In this document: positions 9,569 to 20,911 of the stretch, piece by piece
Layout of the letters: every line of letters begins with the position of its first letter
Numbering within the stretch: position 1 is the stretch's first letter
Assembly: GCF_000192475.1 (NCBI RefSeq)
Contig: NZ_AEYW01000006.1
Span: forward strand, 682,001 to 746,000
Source: Ruegeria conchae
GTDB lineage: Bacteria; Pseudomonadota; Alphaproteobacteria; Rhodobacterales; Rhodobacteraceae
Direction of reading: 5' to 3'
DNA length: 64,000 nucleotides
Notes under the pieces: generated by a model
What the model was told of the DNA's origin: nothing
Seen by the model: the letters and a program-made list of their open reading frames with translations, nothing else
Database searches by the model: none
Made by a program: the position numbers and the translations under genes

Positions 9569-10584
9569 GCGATGCTCTGAAACCGCTGATTGGTGCTGCG
9601 GCCGATCGACCTTTGACCCGTGCCGAGGCTGAACAGGCCTTTGGAATCCTGTTTGACGGTGCCGCGACTCCGAGCCAGATCGGCGGATTGCTAATGGCGA
9701 TGCGCACACGCGGTGAAACGGTGGATGAATACGCCGCTGCCGCTGCTGTAATGCGCGCTAAATGCAACGCTGTGAAGGCCCCGGCGGGAGCAATGGATAT
9801 CGTGGGCACCGGTGGTGACGGCAAGGGAACGCTCAACATCTCGACGGCCACGGCCTTTGTAACGGCGGGTGCCGGTGTCACCGTTGCAAAACATGGCAAC
9901 CGGAACCTAAGTTCTAAATCCGGTGCGGCGGATGCGCTTGGTCAGCTTGGAATTAATGTGATGGTTGGCCCGGAAGTGGTTGAAAAGGCGTTACAAGAGG
10001 TCGGTATCGGATTCATGATGGCGCCGATGCATCACCCTGCGATTGCCCATGTCATGCCTTCGAGGCAAGAACTTGGTACGCGCACGATATTCAACATTCT
10101 GGGTCCTCTCACCAACCCGGCTGGTGTGAAACGCCAACTGACCGGAGCGTTTAGCCGTGATCTGATCCGCCCAATGGCCGAAACTCTGGGCCTGCTGGGC
10201 GCCGAGCATGCCTGGTTGGTGCATGGTTCGGACGGGACCGACGAGTTGACGATTACAGGCGTCAGCTGGATCGCCTCCGTTGAGGACGGCGTTGTCAAAG
10301 AGGTCGAGCTTCACCCTGAAGACGCAGGTCTGCCAGTCCACCCATTCGAGGATATTGTCGGCGGGACACCGGAAGAAAACGCCATCGCATTCCGTGCCTT
10401 GCTGGACGGCCAGCCATCGGCCTACCGTGACGCTGTACTGCTGAATTCTGCCGCCGCACTTGTTGTCGCAGATGCCGCCAGTGATCTGCGTGAAGGGGTG
10501 GCTATGGCCGCTGAAAGCATCGACAGCGGCAAAGCCCGTGAAAAGATCAACGCTCTGGCACGCATTACACAGGAAACCGCATGA
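9565..10584 (+). CDS. trpD: Anthranilate phosphoribosyltransferase
   Basis: Transfers phosphoribosyl from PRPP to anthranilate, the second step of the tryptophan branch. At 339 residues it has the normal length. Diagnostic motifs are [17 protein letters not shown] and [18 protein letters not shown], with the later LGPLTNPA. Four-base stop/start overlaps on both sides (with trpG and trpC) suggest translational coupling. Confidence 0.96.
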   Translation: MSDALKPLIGAAADRPLTRAEAEQAFGILFDGAATPSQIGGLLMAMRTRGETVDEYAAAAAVMRAKCNAVKAPAGAMDIVGTGGDGKGTLNISTATAFVTAGAGVTVAKHGNRNLSSKSGAADALGQLGINVMVGPEVVEKALQEVGIGFMMAPMHHPAIAHVMPSRQELGTRTIFNILGPLTNPAGVKRQLTGAFSRDLIRPMAETLGLLGAEHAWLVHGSDGTDELTITGVSWIASVEDGVVKEVELHPEDAGLPVHPFEDIVGGTPEENAIAFRALLDGQPSAYRDAVLLNSAAALVVADAASDLREGVAMAAESIDSGKAREKINALARITQETA

Positions 10585-11393
10585 CCGAGACCGTTCTGGA
10601 CATGATCAAAGCCTACAAGCTTGAAGAAGTCGCCTCAGACAAGGCAGCCAAATCGCTGGAAACACTAGAATCAGAGGCGCGCAACGCACCAGAGGTCCGG
10701 GGGTTTGCAGAAGCTCTGCACAAAGCCACGCGATCTGGCTATGGGCTGATCGCCGAGGTTAAAAAAGCCAGCCCTTCCAAGGGATTGATCCGCGAAGACT
10801 TTAACCCACCCGCGCTGGCCGAAGCATATGAAGCGGGAGGAGCTGCGTGCTTGTCGGTGCTGACCGATACACCTAGCTTTCAAGGGGCAAAGGAATTCCT
10901 GACTGAAGCCCGTGCAGCATGTTCTCTGCCCGCTTTGCGTAAAGATTTCATGTATGACCCCTATCAGGTGGTCGAAGCCCGTGCGCTGGGTGCGGACTGT
11001 ATTCTGATCATCATGGCCTCGGTTGAAGATGCGCAAGCTGCAGAGCTTGAGCAGACAGCGTTCGACTGGGGTATGGATGTTCTGATCGAAGTACACGACG
11101 CCGAGGAGCTAGAGCGGGCGACACAGCTAAAAAGCCCTCTGATCGGGATAAACAACCGCAATCTCAAAACCTTCGAAACCACACTTGATACGACACGCCA
11201 CCTGTCGAAGTTGGTTCCAGCAGATCGCACGATCGTGTGCGAAAGCGGTCTGAGCACGCCTGCTGACCTTGCTGATATCGCCCGCTATGGCGCGCGCTGT
11301 TTCCTGATTGGCGAAAGCCTGATGCGGCAAGACGATGTGGCCAGCGCAACCCGTTCGCTACTGGCCAATCCACTCATCCCCGGAGTGATGTGA
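10581..11393 (+). CDS. trpC: Indole-3-glycerol phosphate synthase
   Basis: TIM-barrel enzyme that closes the indole ring from CdRP. The 270-residue protein has [15 protein letters not shown] (catalytic Lys), the [11 protein letters not shown] strand, and [12 protein letters not shown] near residue 190. It is a stand-alone TrpC without the TrpF domain. trpF, trpA and trpB are not in this window. It overlaps trpD by four bases, and its stop shares bases with the moaC start (TGATG). Confidence 0.96.
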   Translation: MTETVLDMIKAYKLEEVASDKAAKSLETLESEARNAPEVRGFAEALHKATRSGYGLIAEVKKASPSKGLIREDFNPPALAEAYEAGGAACLSVLTDTPSFQGAKEFLTEARAACSLPALRKDFMYDPYQVVEARALGADCILIIMASVEDAQAAELEQTAFDWGMDVLIEVHDAEELERATQLKSPLIGINNRNLKTFETTLDTTRHLSKLVPADRTIVCESGLSTPADLADIARYGARCFLIGESLMRQDDVASATRSLLANPLIPGVM

Positions 11394-11866
11394 TGCCACT
11401 GACGCATTTCGATGCCAAGGGCGAGGCACACATGGTGGATGTGTCCGATAAGGCCGTCACGGACCGGGTTGCAGTCGCCGCAGGTCACATCAGGATGGTA
11501 CGGGAAACCTATGATGTTATTTCAGAAGGTCGCGCCAAGAAAGGCGACGTTCTTGGTATTGCGCGTCTCGCTGGCATCATGGGCGCAAAGAAAACTCCGG
11601 ACTTAATTCCGCTGTGCCACCCTCTGCCCGTTACCAAAGTTGCGGTTGAGCTGACCCTGGATCCGGATCTTCCCGGCGTGCAGATCGAAGCCACCGTCAA
11701 AACTGCGGGACAAACTGGTGTCGAGATGGAGGCGCTGACGGCGGTCTCAACCGCCGCTTTGACTGTCTATGACATGACTAAGGCAGTGGATAAGGCAATG
11801 GAGATTGGCGGCATCCGAGTTCTTTTGAAAGACGGCGGTAAATCAGGTCGTTACGAGGCGTCATGA
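11393..11866 (+). CDS. moaC: Cyclic pyranopterin monophosphate synthase
   Basis: Converts the MoaA product to cyclic pyranopterin monophosphate in molybdenum cofactor synthesis. The 157-residue protein starts with [20 protein letters not shown] and contains the conserved LIPLCHPLP and [11 protein letters not shown] segments of MoaC. The start is the ATG at 11393 inside TGATG; a GTG three bases earlier is in frame but less likely. Placement between trpC and moeA puts cofactor genes in the tryptophan transcript. Confidence 0.95.
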   Translation: MPLTHFDAKGEAHMVDVSDKAVTDRVAVAAGHIRMVRETYDVISEGRAKKGDVLGIARLAGIMGAKKTPDLIPLCHPLPVTKVAVELTLDPDLPGVQIEATVKTAGQTGVEMEALTAVSTAALTVYDMTKAVDKAMEIGGIRVLLKDGGKSGRYEAS

Positions 11867-13035
11867 TCTCCGTCGAAGACGCCCGAGCCCTATTGTTCGA
11901 ACTTGTCACGCCTCTGTCTGCTGAAACGGTTCATCTTGCAGCGGCAGGTGGTCGCATCTTGGCGCAGAACGTCGCCGCAACACGTGATCAACCCCCTTTT
12001 GAAGCGTCTTCGATGGACGGATACGCGGTGAAAGCGACCGAAGTTGAATTGCACGCGATGTTCAAAGTGATCGGCGAATCCGCAGCCGGAAAGCGCTTTG
12101 AAGGCAAGGTCGGGCCCGGTCAAGCAGTGCGAATATTTACGGGTGCGCCGATGCCTGACGGCGCGGATTTCGTCGTTATTCAAGAAGATGTCGAGCGCCG
12201 AGACAGCCTGATCACCATCACTCACCCTCCCGGAGAAAAGACCAATGTCCGCCCTGCTGGCATTGATTTCGCCGTCGGCACCAAAATCAAGGCCCCACGC
12301 CAGCTCCGGCCCGAGGATATTGCGCTTTTAGCTGCGATGAATATCGCCTCCGTCCCTGTGACCTGTAAACCTGTGGTGGCATTGATATCGACGGGCAATG
12401 AACTGGTGATGCCCGGCGAGACGCCAGGACCCGATCAAATCATCGCGTCAAACACGTTTGGCCTGAAAGCGCTCCTTGAAAACAACGGTGCGCATGTGCG
12501 CGTGCTACCGATCGCACAAGACACGGTTGGCTCTCTGGAAACAGCTTTTGGTCTGGCGCAAGGCGCGGACCTCGTGGTGACAATCGGCGGAGCATCGGTC
12601 GGAGAATACGATCTGGTTGCAGATGTCTCGGAAGGCCTTGGGCTGGAGCAGTCGTTCTACAAAATCCGCATGCGTCCGGGTAAACCACTAATGGCTGGAC
12701 GCCTCGGCGACGCAGCAATGGTTGGCCTGCCCGGCAATCCGGTTAGCGCAATGGTCTGTGGGTATCTGTTTTTGGTTCCGATGGTGCGGCGCATGCTGGG
12801 AATAGAAGATGTACTTCCACCTCTGCAGCAGGCCCAGCTGAAGGCACCACTCACTGAAAACGGTGGGCGCGAACACTATATGCGCGCGATTGTGGACAGC
12901 GATGGCATTCGGGCGTGTGACGATCAGGACAGCTCACTTCTCAGTGTTTTAGCACATGCAAACGCATTGCTGGTACGACAGCCCAATGATCCCGCGCGCC
13001 CTCCCGGTGATAAGGTCACCTACCTGCCTATCTAG
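11863..13035 (+). CDS. moeA: Molybdopterin molybdenumtransferase
   Basis: Inserts molybdate into adenylated molybdopterin to finish molybdenum cofactor. The 390-residue length is typical. Visible are [13 protein letters not shown] near residue 42, the [12 protein letters not shown] segment, the substrate-binding [11 protein letters not shown] and the GLPGNPVSA loop. A four-base ATGA overlap with moaC implies coupled translation. It is followed after about 70 bases by lexA, which has its own promoter. Confidence 0.95.
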   Translation: MISVEDARALLFELVTPLSAETVHLAAAGGRILAQNVAATRDQPPFEASSMDGYAVKATEVELHAMFKVIGESAAGKRFEGKVGPGQAVRIFTGAPMPDGADFVVIQEDVERRDSLITITHPPGEKTNVRPAGIDFAVGTKIKAPRQLRPEDIALLAAMNIASVPVTCKPVVALISTGNELVMPGETPGPDQIIASNTFGLKALLENNGAHVRVLPIAQDTVGSLETAFGLAQGADLVVTIGGASVGEYDLVADVSEGLGLEQSFYKIRMRPGKPLMAGRLGDAAMVGLPGNPVSAMVCGYLFLVPMVRRMLGIEDVLPPLQQAQLKAPLTENGGREHYMRAIVDSDGIRACDDQDSSLLSVLAHANALLVRQPNDPARPPGDKVTYLPI

Positions 13036-13043
13036 CAAATCCG

Positions 13044-13072
13044 TTGACACAAAACGTGAACATGCGTAGAAC
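13044..13072 (+). promoter_or_regulatory. lexA promoter with overlapping SOS (LexA) box
   Basis: TTGACA at 13044-13049 and TAGAAC at 13067-13072 are spaced by 17 bases and form a good sigma-70-type promoter. The direct repeat GAAC-N7-GAAC at 13058-13072 is the alphaproteobacterial LexA box. Its second half-site covers most of the -10 element, so bound LexA should block RNA polymerase. This predicts autorepression of lexA. The expected transcription start near 13079 also argues for the downstream lexA start codon. Confidence 0.85.
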
Positions 13073-13105
13073 AAAAGAAAACGCATGAGCGATGAGGTGC
13101 GAGCG

Positions 13106-13804
13106 ATGCTGACCAAGAAGCAATTGGATTTGCTGGAATTCATCCACAAACGCGTGCAAGCGGACGGTGTTCCGCCCAGTTTTGATGAAATGAAGGCTGC
13201 GTTGGACCTGCGTTCCAAATCCGGGATCCATCGATTGATCACGGCGCTGGAAGAACGTGGCTTTATCCGCCGCCTTGCTCACCGGGCACGCGCCATTGAA
13301 ATCGTCAAGCTGCCCGAAAGCCTTGGTGGAGAGCCGACGGCAGGCTTCAAACCCCGCGTGATTGAAGGTGACCGGCCCGAAGGGACCCGCCCAGCGAATT
13401 TCGAACCCGTCACCGTTGATGCGATGGAACTGCCCGTCATGGGGCGGATCGCGGCGGGTGTCCCGATCGAAGCGATAAGCCATGTTTCACACCGCGTGGC
13501 AGTGCCGGGCTCGATGATTTCAGGCAGCGGTGAACATTACGCGCTTGAAGTGCGGGGCGACTCGATGATCGACGCCGGTATCAATGATGGCGATGTTGTC
13601 GTGATCCGTGAAACCACGGCAGCAGATAACGGGGATATCGTAGTGGCGCTGGTTGAAGATCAAGAAGCCACGTTAAAGCGTTTTTTCCGTCGCGGTCAGG
13701 CCATTGCACTTGAAGCAGCAAACCCGGCTTATGAGACGCGTGTGTTGCCCGAGGATAAGGTGAAAGTACAGGGTCGGTTGGTTGGTTTGATCCGTAGCTA
13801 CTGA
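13106..13804 (+). CDS. lexA: LexA repressor (SOS regulator)
   Basis: Represses DNA-damage genes and self-cleaves when RecA filaments form. The 232-residue protein begins [14 protein letters not shown], has a winged-helix DNA-binding domain to about residue 65, the Ala-Gly cleavage site at about 117-118 (RIAAGVP), and the Ser/Lys dyad at about S153 (GDSMIDAG) and K191. I chose the ATG at 13106, which has GAGG eight bases upstream. An ATG at 13085 lies only about six bases after the predicted transcription start. The 3' end overlaps the convergent comEC stop by seven bases. Confidence 0.95.
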   Translation: MLTKKQLDLLEFIHKRVQADGVPPSFDEMKAALDLRSKSGIHRLITALEERGFIRRLAHRARAIEIVKLPESLGGEPTAGFKPRVIEGDRPEGTRPANFEPVTVDAMELPVMGRIAAGVPIEAISHVSHRVAVPGSMISGSGEHYALEVRGDSMIDAGINDGDVVVIRETTAADNGDIVVALVEDQEATLKRFFRRGQAIALEAANPAYETRVLPEDKVKVQGRLVGLIRSY

Positions 13805-15825
13805 CGGGGCTGAGGTGACCACAGGCGGCGCCCTGAAGCCTCTGAACTGGTGAGCAAACTCCCTTTGGAAATGGCGAGACTGCCTGTGCTTCGCAGTGCA
13901 TCCGGGTCATAGATCTGACATGCACCTGTCAGAGACAACGAAACTGACGCGATAATAATTTGATCTGGCCGGCACTCTCCAAAGGCCAGCGCAGCGCGTT
14001 TGCCTGTTAGGTGCACTAGCTCTTTGTTACCCAGCAGATAACGTTGGACACCGCCTGAGGACTCGGGCCAGCGCTTCGCCGCCTTTGGCTGATCCGCGTC
14101 GTCTCCGTCATTCTCCAACCAAACCGATGCGACAAAACCGCTGCCTTTTGGTTTACTCAGCGCACGGCCTTGATCGGTCATCACGCCGACGAGCCCACCG
14201 GTATCTGCGATCAGAACATCAGGACGGCTCCCCTGCCCCCACGCCGCAATAGCAACTACCGCCGGGACCAATCCAATCCATCGCGTGCGCCCTTGCCACA
14301 GAATCAACCAGAGGAAAGACACTGCCGTAATGGGCAGTACAAATGGGCCTGGGCTAACAACAAATCCCCGCGCACCTTCAAGTCCCGAAACCCAGGACGC
14401 AACCGCTAGGATCCAATTCAGCCCCAAACCCATCACGTGCAGTGCGATTGCCTCAAGCCTGAATGGCGCAAGAAGTGCTGCGACAACGGCGCTCGGGACG
14501 ACCAGAGTGCCCATCACCGGGACCGAGACGAGGTTTGCGATTAATCCATAGTGGGACACGGTGTTGAAATGAGCCGCTCCGATGGGGGCAGTTGCGATCC
14601 CCGCGATCGCCGATGAAATCAACAAGGCCAACACCCGCCGCATCCAGAGTGGACCGGGCATTGGACCATAGTCTCGCAAGGCTCCGAAACCCGCGACCAG
14701 AGCGGTCGTCGCAGCAAATGACATCTGGAACCCGGGGCTCAGCAGTGATTCAGGGCGCAGTACCAATACGATCAATGCGGCAACGGCCACCGCCCGTAGC
14801 GAGATCGCGCGGCGGTCCAGCATCACGGCTCCTAGCATGACGCAGACCATGACAAATGCGCGCTCGGTCGCGACGTTTCCGCCAGAGAGAAATAGATAGA
14901 TGGTGGCAGCGGCTAAGGCGCAGATCGCCGCCATTTTTCGTACAGGCAAACGCAGGGCCAGCATAGGCACCATGGACAATCCGATGCGGCATGCCACGAA
15001 TACAAAACCAGTCAGCAAGCCCATATGTAATCCAGAGATCGCCAGAAGATGCGCCAGATTTGAGGCACGCAAGGACTCAAGCGAGGCCTTGCTCATACCG
15101 CTGCGATCCCCTGTGGTAACGGCGGCAGCAAATCCACCGATCTCGCCAGGCAAAATTGCACGAACTCTGTCCGAGATCGCCATACGCCACGCCGTAATAC
15201 GAACACCGCTTTGACCATCGCGAGCCGGGGCCGAAGACAAAACTGGAACACGGGTATATCCAACTGCGCCAAGCCTTTGGAACCAGGCGTGGCGGCGAAA
15301 ATCAAATCCACCCGGTTCGACCGGACCTTGCGGCGGAGAAAGGTGTGCGGTGGTCATGATCCGCTGACCCGGGGACAACGCAACAGTATCGCCATGTATC
15401 GAAAGTCGGATGCGCCCGGGCCTTTGATCAGGGGGAATATCGACAATCCGCACCTGATCCAGCATAACCCGCAGCGCATCCGACGCAGAGCGGTCCAGCG
15501 CTATGACCCTCCCCTCGACCGGGCCATAATAGCGCCATTGCAAGACCGGCTCTGCAACCATATGGGCCCGCGTTCCGGCCAGCAGAAAACCCAACGCAAT
15601 CAGCGACATCCCGATGGGCAGCGGGCGCCAGGCCTCTCTCAACCAAAGACTGGAACCAATCGCCAACAACACAAACGCAATGACCATTGCGTACACGCCT
15701 GCGCCGGGTTCAAACCTCAGGCTAAAGTACCAGCCGATCCCGACCGCTAGACAGACCGGAGACCACGGGAACAGATATCCCCGCTGGATCAGCAATGCGG
15801 TCTCGACCCGTGTCAGAACACGCAT
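13798..15825 (-). CDS. comEC: ComEC/Rec2-family membrane protein
   Basis: Polytopic inner-membrane protein of about 675 residues. The N-terminal soluble region is a DUF4131-type domain with an arginine-rich patch. The competence domain follows with many hydrophobic helices and the conserved [13 protein letters not shown]. In competent bacteria ComEC carries single-stranded DNA across the inner membrane. The C-terminal part after about residue 530 does not show the HxHxDH motif of the metallo-beta-lactamase nuclease domain found in longer homologues. The start at 15825 has GGGGG five bases upstream; 15864 is an alternative. It is divergent from gltX. Confidence 0.85.
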   Translation of the reverse strand: MRVLTRVETALLIQRGYLFPWSPVCLAVGIGWYFSLRFEPGAGVYAMVIAFVLLAIGSSLWLREAWRPLPIGMSLIALGFLLAGTRAHMVAEPVLQWRYYGPVEGRVIALDRSASDALRVMLDQVRIVDIPPDQRPGRIRLSIHGDTVALSPGQRIMTTAHLSPPQGPVEPGGFDFRRHAWFQRLGAVGYTRVPVLSSAPARDGQSGVRITAWRMAISDRVRAILPGEIGGFAAAVTTGDRSGMSKASLESLRASNLAHLLAISGLHMGLLTGFVFVACRIGLSMVPMLALRLPVRKMAAICALAAATIYLFLSGGNVATERAFVMVCVMLGAVMLDRRAISLRAVAVAALIVLVLRPESLLSPGFQMSFAATTALVAGFGALRDYGPMPGPLWMRRVLALLISSAIAGIATAPIGAAHFNTVSHYGLIANLVSVPVMGTLVVPSAVVAALLAPFRLEAIALHVMGLGLNWILAVASWVSGLEGARGFVVSPGPFVLPITAVSFLWLILWQGRTRWIGLVPAVVAIAAWGQGSRPDVLIADTGGLVGVMTDQGRALSKPKGSGFVASVWLENDGDDADQPKAAKRWPESSGGVQRYLLGNKELVHLTGKRAALAFGECRPDQIIIASVSLSLTGACQIYDPDALRSTGSLAISKGSLLTSSEASGRRLWSPQPRQ

Positions 15826-15903
15826 GGTTGCCCCCGTCCTTCGGGCTGGGTAGATAGTCGCCAAACTATGCCCGCTAAGGTTACCAAAAGGTTAATCCAC
15901 ACA

Positions 15904-17310
15904 ATGTCCGATCAGGTCGTCACTCGCTTTGCCCCTTCTCCCACCGGATTTCTGCATATCGGGGGCGCGCGCACCGCTCTGTTCAACTGGCTTTATGCGC
16001 GGGGCCGCGGGGGCAAGTTTCTGTTACGGATCGAAGATACAGATCGGGAACGTTCGACTCCGGAAGCCACGGCTGCGATCCTACAGGGTATGAAGTGGCT
16101 AGGGCTGGATCACGACGGGGACGTTATCAGCCAATTCGAAGGTGCCGCCCGTCATGCCGAGGTAGCGCGTCAGTTGCTTGCTGAGGGCAAGGCCTACAAG
16201 TGCTATTCGACCCAAGAGGAAATCGCTGCGTTCCGCGAACAGGCGCGCGCCGAAGGTAAGTCGACGCTGTTTCGCAGCCCATGGAGGGATGCCGACCCAG
16301 CCACGCATCCAGATGCTCCCTATGCGATCCGCATCAAAGCGCCGCAGGAAGGTTCCACCGTGATCCGTGATCAGGTGCAGGGCGACGTGACCATTCGCAA
16401 CGATCAGCTTGATGATATGATCCTGCTGCGCTCGGATGGTACGCCGGTTTATATGCTGGCGGTTGTGGTCGACGATCACGACATGGGCGTGACTCATGTG
16501 ATCCGGGGTGACGACCACCTCAACAACGCTGCCCGTCAGATGATGATCTATGAGGCGATGGGGTGGGACATCCCGGTCTGGGCTCATATCCCACTAATAC
16601 ACGGCCCGGATGGAAAAAAACTCAGCAAACGCCACGGCGCATTGGGTGCGCAGGAATATCAAACCATGGGCTATCCTGCCGCGGGGATGCGCAATTATTT
16701 GGCACGCCTTGGTTGGAGCCATGGAGACGATGAATTCTTTACTGATGCTCAAGCCAAAGAGTGGTTTGATCTGGAAGGGATCGGCAAAAGTCCCGCACGG
16801 TTTGATTTGAAGAAACTGGAAAACCTATGCGGACAACATATTGCCATCGGAGAGGATGCTGCGCTGCAGCAGGAAATCCAGGATTATCTGTCTGCAGCAA
16901 ACAAATCACAGCTGACCGAAACACAATCGAGTGATCTAGCGCGTGCGATGTATTGCCTCAAGGATCGAGCGCGCACTTTCCCGGAACTCCTTGATAAAGC
17001 CCATTTTGTTCTGACGTCCAAACCTATCCAACCGGACGAGAAGGCGGCTAAGGCCCTGACCTCAGTATCCGACGGTATACTGAATGAATTGACGCCGCAG
17101 CTGCAAAATGCTAGCTGGTCTCGGAACGAACTGGAGGAGACCCTGAATTCGTTCGCAGAGGCGAACGGGGTTAAGTTCGGCAAATTGGCCGGCCCGCTGC
17201 GGGCCGCGCTGGCAGGCCGGGCAGTTACACCTTCGGTATTTGACATGATGCTTGTGCTTGGGCGGAATGAAACCCTGGCGCGGCTTGATGATGCAGCTAA
17301 CCCTGACTGA
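15904..17310 (+). CDS. gltX: Glutamate--tRNA ligase
   Basis: Class I aminoacyl-tRNA synthetase charging tRNA-Glu (and possibly tRNA-Gln, since alphaproteobacteria often use the amidation route). The 468-residue protein shows [14 protein letters not shown] (HIGH signature) at the N-terminus and KLSKRHG (KMSKS signature) near residue 237. The ATG at 15904 matches family N-termini; an in-frame ATG at 15868 would add 12 residues. Many alphaproteobacteria carry two GltX paralogues, so this may be one of a pair. Confidence 0.94.
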   Translation: MSDQVVTRFAPSPTGFLHIGGARTALFNWLYARGRGGKFLLRIEDTDRERSTPEATAAILQGMKWLGLDHDGDVISQFEGAARHAEVARQLLAEGKAYKCYSTQEEIAAFREQARAEGKSTLFRSPWRDADPATHPDAPYAIRIKAPQEGSTVIRDQVQGDVTIRNDQLDDMILLRSDGTPVYMLAVVVDDHDMGVTHVIRGDDHLNNAARQMMIYEAMGWDIPVWAHIPLIHGPDGKKLSKRHGALGAQEYQTMGYPAAGMRNYLARLGWSHGDDEFFTDAQAKEWFDLEGIGKSPARFDLKKLENLCGQHIAIGEDAALQQEIQDYLSAANKSQLTETQSSDLARAMYCLKDRARTFPELLDKAHFVLTSKPIQPDEKAAKALTSVSDGILNELTPQLQNASWSRNELEETLNSFAEANGVKFGKLAGPLRAALAGRAVTPSVFDMMLVLGRNETLARLDDAANPD

Positions 17311-17424
17311 TTTCACATTCGGGTAATGCTGCTCCACTAAGAACGAACTGCGCGACACCACGCAGTCGTTGCCTGCTTTGACGGACAGCGATCCGGCAAC
17401 TGTACGAATGAGGAAGGGATAAAC

Positions 17425-18720
17425 ATGACCGAGAGCCAACAAACAGCCAAACTGACTGTCCACGGCGAAAGCTACGATCTGCCGGTATTTTCTCCGACTG
17501 CGGGGCCCGACGTGATCGACATTCGTAAGCTCTATGGTCAAGCTGGTGTATTCACTTATGATCCGGGTTTCACGTCGACGGCGAGCTGTGACAGCACCAT
17601 CACCTTCATTGATGGTGACAAGGGCGAACTCCTGCACCGTGGTTACCCGATTGAGCAGATCGCATCGAAATCTCACTTCCTCGAACTTAGCTACCTGCTG
17701 CTTTATGGCGAACTGCCATCGGCAAAAGATTTGGAGAAATTCGAGACTACCATCACGCGCCACACGATGCTGCACGAGCAAATGCAGTATTTCTACCGCG
17801 GTTTCCGTCGCGATGCGCATCCGATGGCCATCATGGTCGGCGTGGTCGGCGCCATGTCTGCCTTCTATCACGATTCGACCGACATTTCGGATCCGCGTCA
17901 GCGCGAGATCGCGTCTCATCGCCTGATTGCAAAGATGCCGACGATCGCGGCTTGGGCTTATAAGTACCATATTGGCCAGCCCTTCGTGTATCCGCGCAAC
18001 GATCTGGACTATGCGTCGAACTTCCTGCAAATGTGTTTCGCAGTTCCTGCGGAAGACTACGAGGTGAACCCGATTTTGGCACGCGCCATGGATCGTATCT
18101 TCATGCTGCAGGCGGATCACGAACAGAACGCGTCGACATCGACGGTACGTCTGGCGTCTTCGTCTGGTGCGAACCCGTTCGCCTGTATCGCGGCGGGCAT
18201 CGCCTGCCTCTGGGGTCCGGCCCATGGCGGCGCAAACCAGGCCTGCCTTGAAATGCTGGAAGAGATCGGCAGCGTAGACCGCATCCCCGAGTTCATTGAA
18301 CGCGCCAAGGACAAAGACGATCCGTTCCGCCTGATGGGCTTTGGCCACCGCGTTTACAAAAACTTCGATCCGCGCGCGACTGTGATGAAACAGTCTGCAG
18401 ATGAAGTTCTTGATCTGTTGGGTATCGAAGATAACCCTAAACTTCAGGTCGCCAAGGCGCTTGAAAAGCAGGCCCTGGAAGATCCATATTTCATCGAAAA
18501 GAAACTCTTCCCGAATGTCGACTTCTATTCGGGCATTGTGATGGAAGCTATGGGTTTCCCAACCTCGATGTTTACTCCGATCTTTGCATTGTCGCGTACG
18601 GTTGGCTGGGTCAGCCAGTGGAAGGAAATGATTGCCGATCCACAAAACAAAATCGGTCGTCCACGTCAGTTGTATCTGGGCGCGACAAGCCGCGACTACG
18701 TAGATATCGAAAACCGCTGA
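17425..18720 (+). CDS. gltA: Citrate synthase (type II, hexameric-like)
   Basis: Condenses oxaloacetate and acetyl-CoA at the entry of the citric-acid cycle. The 431-residue protein has the family signature [14 protein letters not shown] with catalytic His, another catalytic His in [10 protein letters not shown], and the Asp in NVDFYSGI. A strong ribosome site (AGGAAGGG) precedes the ATG. It is monocistronic: 114 bases of upstream DNA and a strong terminator directly after the stop. Confidence 0.97.
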   Translation: MTESQQTAKLTVHGESYDLPVFSPTAGPDVIDIRKLYGQAGVFTYDPGFTSTASCDSTITFIDGDKGELLHRGYPIEQIASKSHFLELSYLLLYGELPSAKDLEKFETTITRHTMLHEQMQYFYRGFRRDAHPMAIMVGVVGAMSAFYHDSTDISDPRQREIASHRLIAKMPTIAAWAYKYHIGQPFVYPRNDLDYASNFLQMCFAVPAEDYEVNPILARAMDRIFMLQADHEQNASTSTVRLASSSGANPFACIAAGIACLWGPAHGGANQACLEMLEEIGSVDRIPEFIERAKDKDDPFRLMGFGHRVYKNFDPRATVMKQSADEVLDLLGIEDNPKLQVAKALEKQALEDPYFIEKKLFPNVDFYSGIVMEAMGFPTSMFTPIFALSRTVGWVSQWKEMIADPQNKIGRPRQLYLGATSRDYVDIENR

Positions 18721-18743
18721 TCGGTGACAGAAGTTGAAATGAA

Positions 18744-18769
18744 GGCCCCGCCTAGCCGGGGTCTTTTTT
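18744..18769 (+). terminator. Intrinsic terminator of gltA
   Basis: A 7-bp GC-rich stem (GGCCCCG/CGGGGTC with one G-T pair) and a six-base loop are followed by six T residues, 23 bases after the gltA stop. Confidence 0.9.
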
Positions 18770-18892
18770 GTTCCTACCGTTACCCAAAAGAAACCGTTCT
18801 GAGGCAATCTTGGACTTGCGCCTTGTTCGTTCTTTTCGCGGCACGCCACCCAACCTAGTGTTGCTGCGTCCAGCAATAAGATTCCGGTTATC

Positions 18893-19834
18893 ATGCGTTC
18901 CGCCCTTGTGTTCCTTTTGCTGCTGTTTGCACAGACCGCCGCCGCACAAAGCCTGCTTGAAAGAGCTTTTGAACAGCAGCAGCAGGAAAATGCTGCTGGC
19001 TCGCTTGCGATTTTGGGGCTGGCAGGCATCCCGGACGATTCTGCGAGTGCAATTTCGTTGCAATCGAACACGGATAATCGCGACTACGATTTCAAATCCG
19101 CACAGCTGGGTGGCGGATTTCGTCTTGCCGAAGGCGTACCGATCTATCTCGAAGGCTACATCGGATACGCGCGCTATGATCCTGTTCTGACCTTCAGCGG
19201 CACCGGAGAAACTAATCGTGTACCTCTGAAATGGACCAGCCTCGCCCTCACTGGTGGAGTCGGCTATCAGTTTGACATTGGGGAGTTTTGGAAACTGACT
19301 CCGATGGCCCATATTTCGGTCGGGCGCACGCAATCCGATGCATCGATAGGGGCGCAAGCCATTGCCAACCGCCTTGGCCTTGACCGGGATTACCTTGATA
19401 GCGGTGGTATCTGGGCAGGTGGCGCGGGTGGCTCGATGACAGTTGCGTACGAGAAATCGCTATCTAATGATCGGGAGTTCGAAGCAAGCCTGCGCTATAC
19501 GCATATCGAGTATTGGCCTATCGGCGACAACGAAGACCTTTTGGTTGAATCGACTGCCGCGAATGCCGTCCTTTGGTCACGATATCGTTTTCCAACGGGT
19601 AAACGTATGTTCGGGCGCCCGGTTCGATGGGTTGGTGATCTGTCGGTATCCTATCTGATCGGGGATCAGGCACTGGTGCTGGGCACGGATTGGCTTGCCC
19701 GCGTCGGTGGCGGGATTGAGGTTGATCTATCCGATACCTGGGTGCCCTGGGTATCAACGACCCGTTTCATGGTCCGCTATTATGGAAGCGATACGGTAAA
19801 CGGTTTCTCGGCCGGAATCGGTATCAGCTTCTGA
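18893..19834 (+). CDS. Outer-membrane beta-barrel protein, autotransporter-barrel-like
   Basis: The 313-residue protein begins with a clear signal peptide (MRSALVFLLLLFAQTAAAQ, cleavage after AAA/AQ). It then runs as alternating aromatic/hydrophobic strands with glycine turns and ends in phenylalanine, as outer-membrane barrels do. It resembles solitary autotransporter-like barrel proteins with no passenger domain. Function is unknown. A Gln-rich stretch lies just after the signal peptide. It is convergent with the radical SAM gene that follows, 9 bases apart. Confidence 0.7.
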   Translation: MRSALVFLLLLFAQTAAAQSLLERAFEQQQQENAAGSLAILGLAGIPDDSASAISLQSNTDNRDYDFKSAQLGGGFRLAEGVPIYLEGYIGYARYDPVLTFSGTGETNRVPLKWTSLALTGGVGYQFDIGEFWKLTPMAHISVGRTQSDASIGAQAIANRLGLDRDYLDSGGIWAGGAGGSMTVAYEKSLSNDREFEASLRYTHIEYWPIGDNEDLLVESTAANAVLWSRYRFPTGKRMFGRPVRWVGDLSVSYLIGDQALVLGTDWLARVGGGIEVDLSDTWVPWVSTTRFMVRYYGSDTVNGFSAGIGISF

Positions 19835-19843
19835 CTCATGAAT

Positions 19844-20911
19844 TCAGAACAAACTTAACTGATCACCAGACTGGGGCGGTGGCGCGAAATCCGCACAATT
19901 CAGCGGTGGTAGGTCTACGGCGAGTCCCAGCCGTTTCACGGCGGCGCTGAACCGTTGCGCAATCATTTCGGCATAAGTCCCCTCGCCCCGCATTCGATGA
20001 CCCCAACGCGGATCATACTCTTTTCCTCCATGCATCTCCCTTAGCCGCGCCATAACCTTCTCGGCCCTGCCCGGCTGATGCTCGGTCAGCCATTCCCGCC
20101 ACAGTTCGGACACTTCGCGCGGCAGCCGCAACATGATCCAGCTTGCGGCGTCCGCGCCCGCCTGCTTGCCGGCCTCCAACAGCTTCTCAAGCTCATGGTC
20201 GGTTAAACCCGGCACGACAGGAGAGGTCATAACGCGCACCGGTATCCCTGCTTCGGTCAGGACGCGAATCGTGCGCAACCTGCGCAGTGGAGAAGGTGCA
20301 CGTGGCTCCATCTGGCGGGAAAGATTAGCGTCCAGAGTGGTCAGCGAAATCCCGACCCGCACAAGACCGTAGCGGGCCATGGGCGCCAGGATATCAAGAT
20401 CACGTTCGATCAATGTGCCTTTTGTCACGATGCCGATTGGATGCTGAAAATCACTCAACACCTGAAGACAGCCTCTTGTTATCTCGCGGCTTTTCTCAAT
20501 CGGTTGATATGGATCGGTGTTAGTGCCCAACGCAATCGTAGCCACCTTATAGCGTCGCGCAGAAAGCTCCCGTCGCAATATCTCTGCGGCATTGGGGCGT
20601 GCGATCAGACGTGTTTCAAAATCCAGCCCTGGCGACAGGCCCAGATATGCATGGGTTGGCCGGGCAAAACAATAAACGCAACCATGCTCGCAACCCCGAT
20701 ATGGATTGATCGAACGATCAAAAGGTAAATCCGGTGATTTGTTGTAGGTGATCAGACTGCGGGCCACTTCGTCCTGAACCTCGGTCCGCAGCGGAGGTAG
20801 ATCTTCGAACAAATCCCACCCATCCTCGGTCAGCTCGGTCAAATACTTCTCGAATCGACCCGCTGAATTTGATGCCGCTCCCCGGCCCGGATGGTTCATT
20901 CTTACGGCCAT
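19844..20911 (-). CDS. PA0069/Rv2578c-family radical SAM protein
   Basis: The 355-residue protein has a radical-SAM cluster motif CEHGCVYC (C74, C78, C81), followed by FARPTHAYLGLSPGLDFET, a sequence typical of the PA0069 family (often annotated as spore-photolyase-like). The TIM-barrel portion contains GTNTDPYQPIE and VRVGISLTTLD. The substrate is not established; nucleic-acid repair has been suggested only by distant similarity. It is divergent from the corrinoid-protein leader region. Confidence 0.85.
   Translation of the reverse strand: MAVRMNHPGRGAASNSAGRFEKYLTELTEDGWDLFEDLPPLRTEVQDEVARSLITYNKSPDLPFDRSINPYRGCEHGCVYCFARPTHAYLGLSPGLDFETRLIARPNAAEILRRELSARRYKVATIALGTNTDPYQPIEKSREITRGCLQVLSDFQHPIGIVTKGTLIERDLDILAPMARYGLVRVGISLTTLDANLSRQMEPRAPSPLRRLRTIRVLTEAGIPVRVMTSPVVPGLTDHELEKLLEAGKQAGADAASWIMLRLPREVSELWREWLTEHQPGRAEKVMARLREMHGGKEYDPRWGHRMRGEGTYAEMIAQRFSAAVKRLGLAVDLPPLNCADFAPPPQSGDQLSLF

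Noticed and set aside
17062-19071. A 669-codon open frame on the minus strand across gltX, gltA and the barrel gene
   Set aside because: It lies antisense to three clearly coding genes with strong family motifs; its translation is low in recognisable structure and reflects codon bias of the opposite strand.
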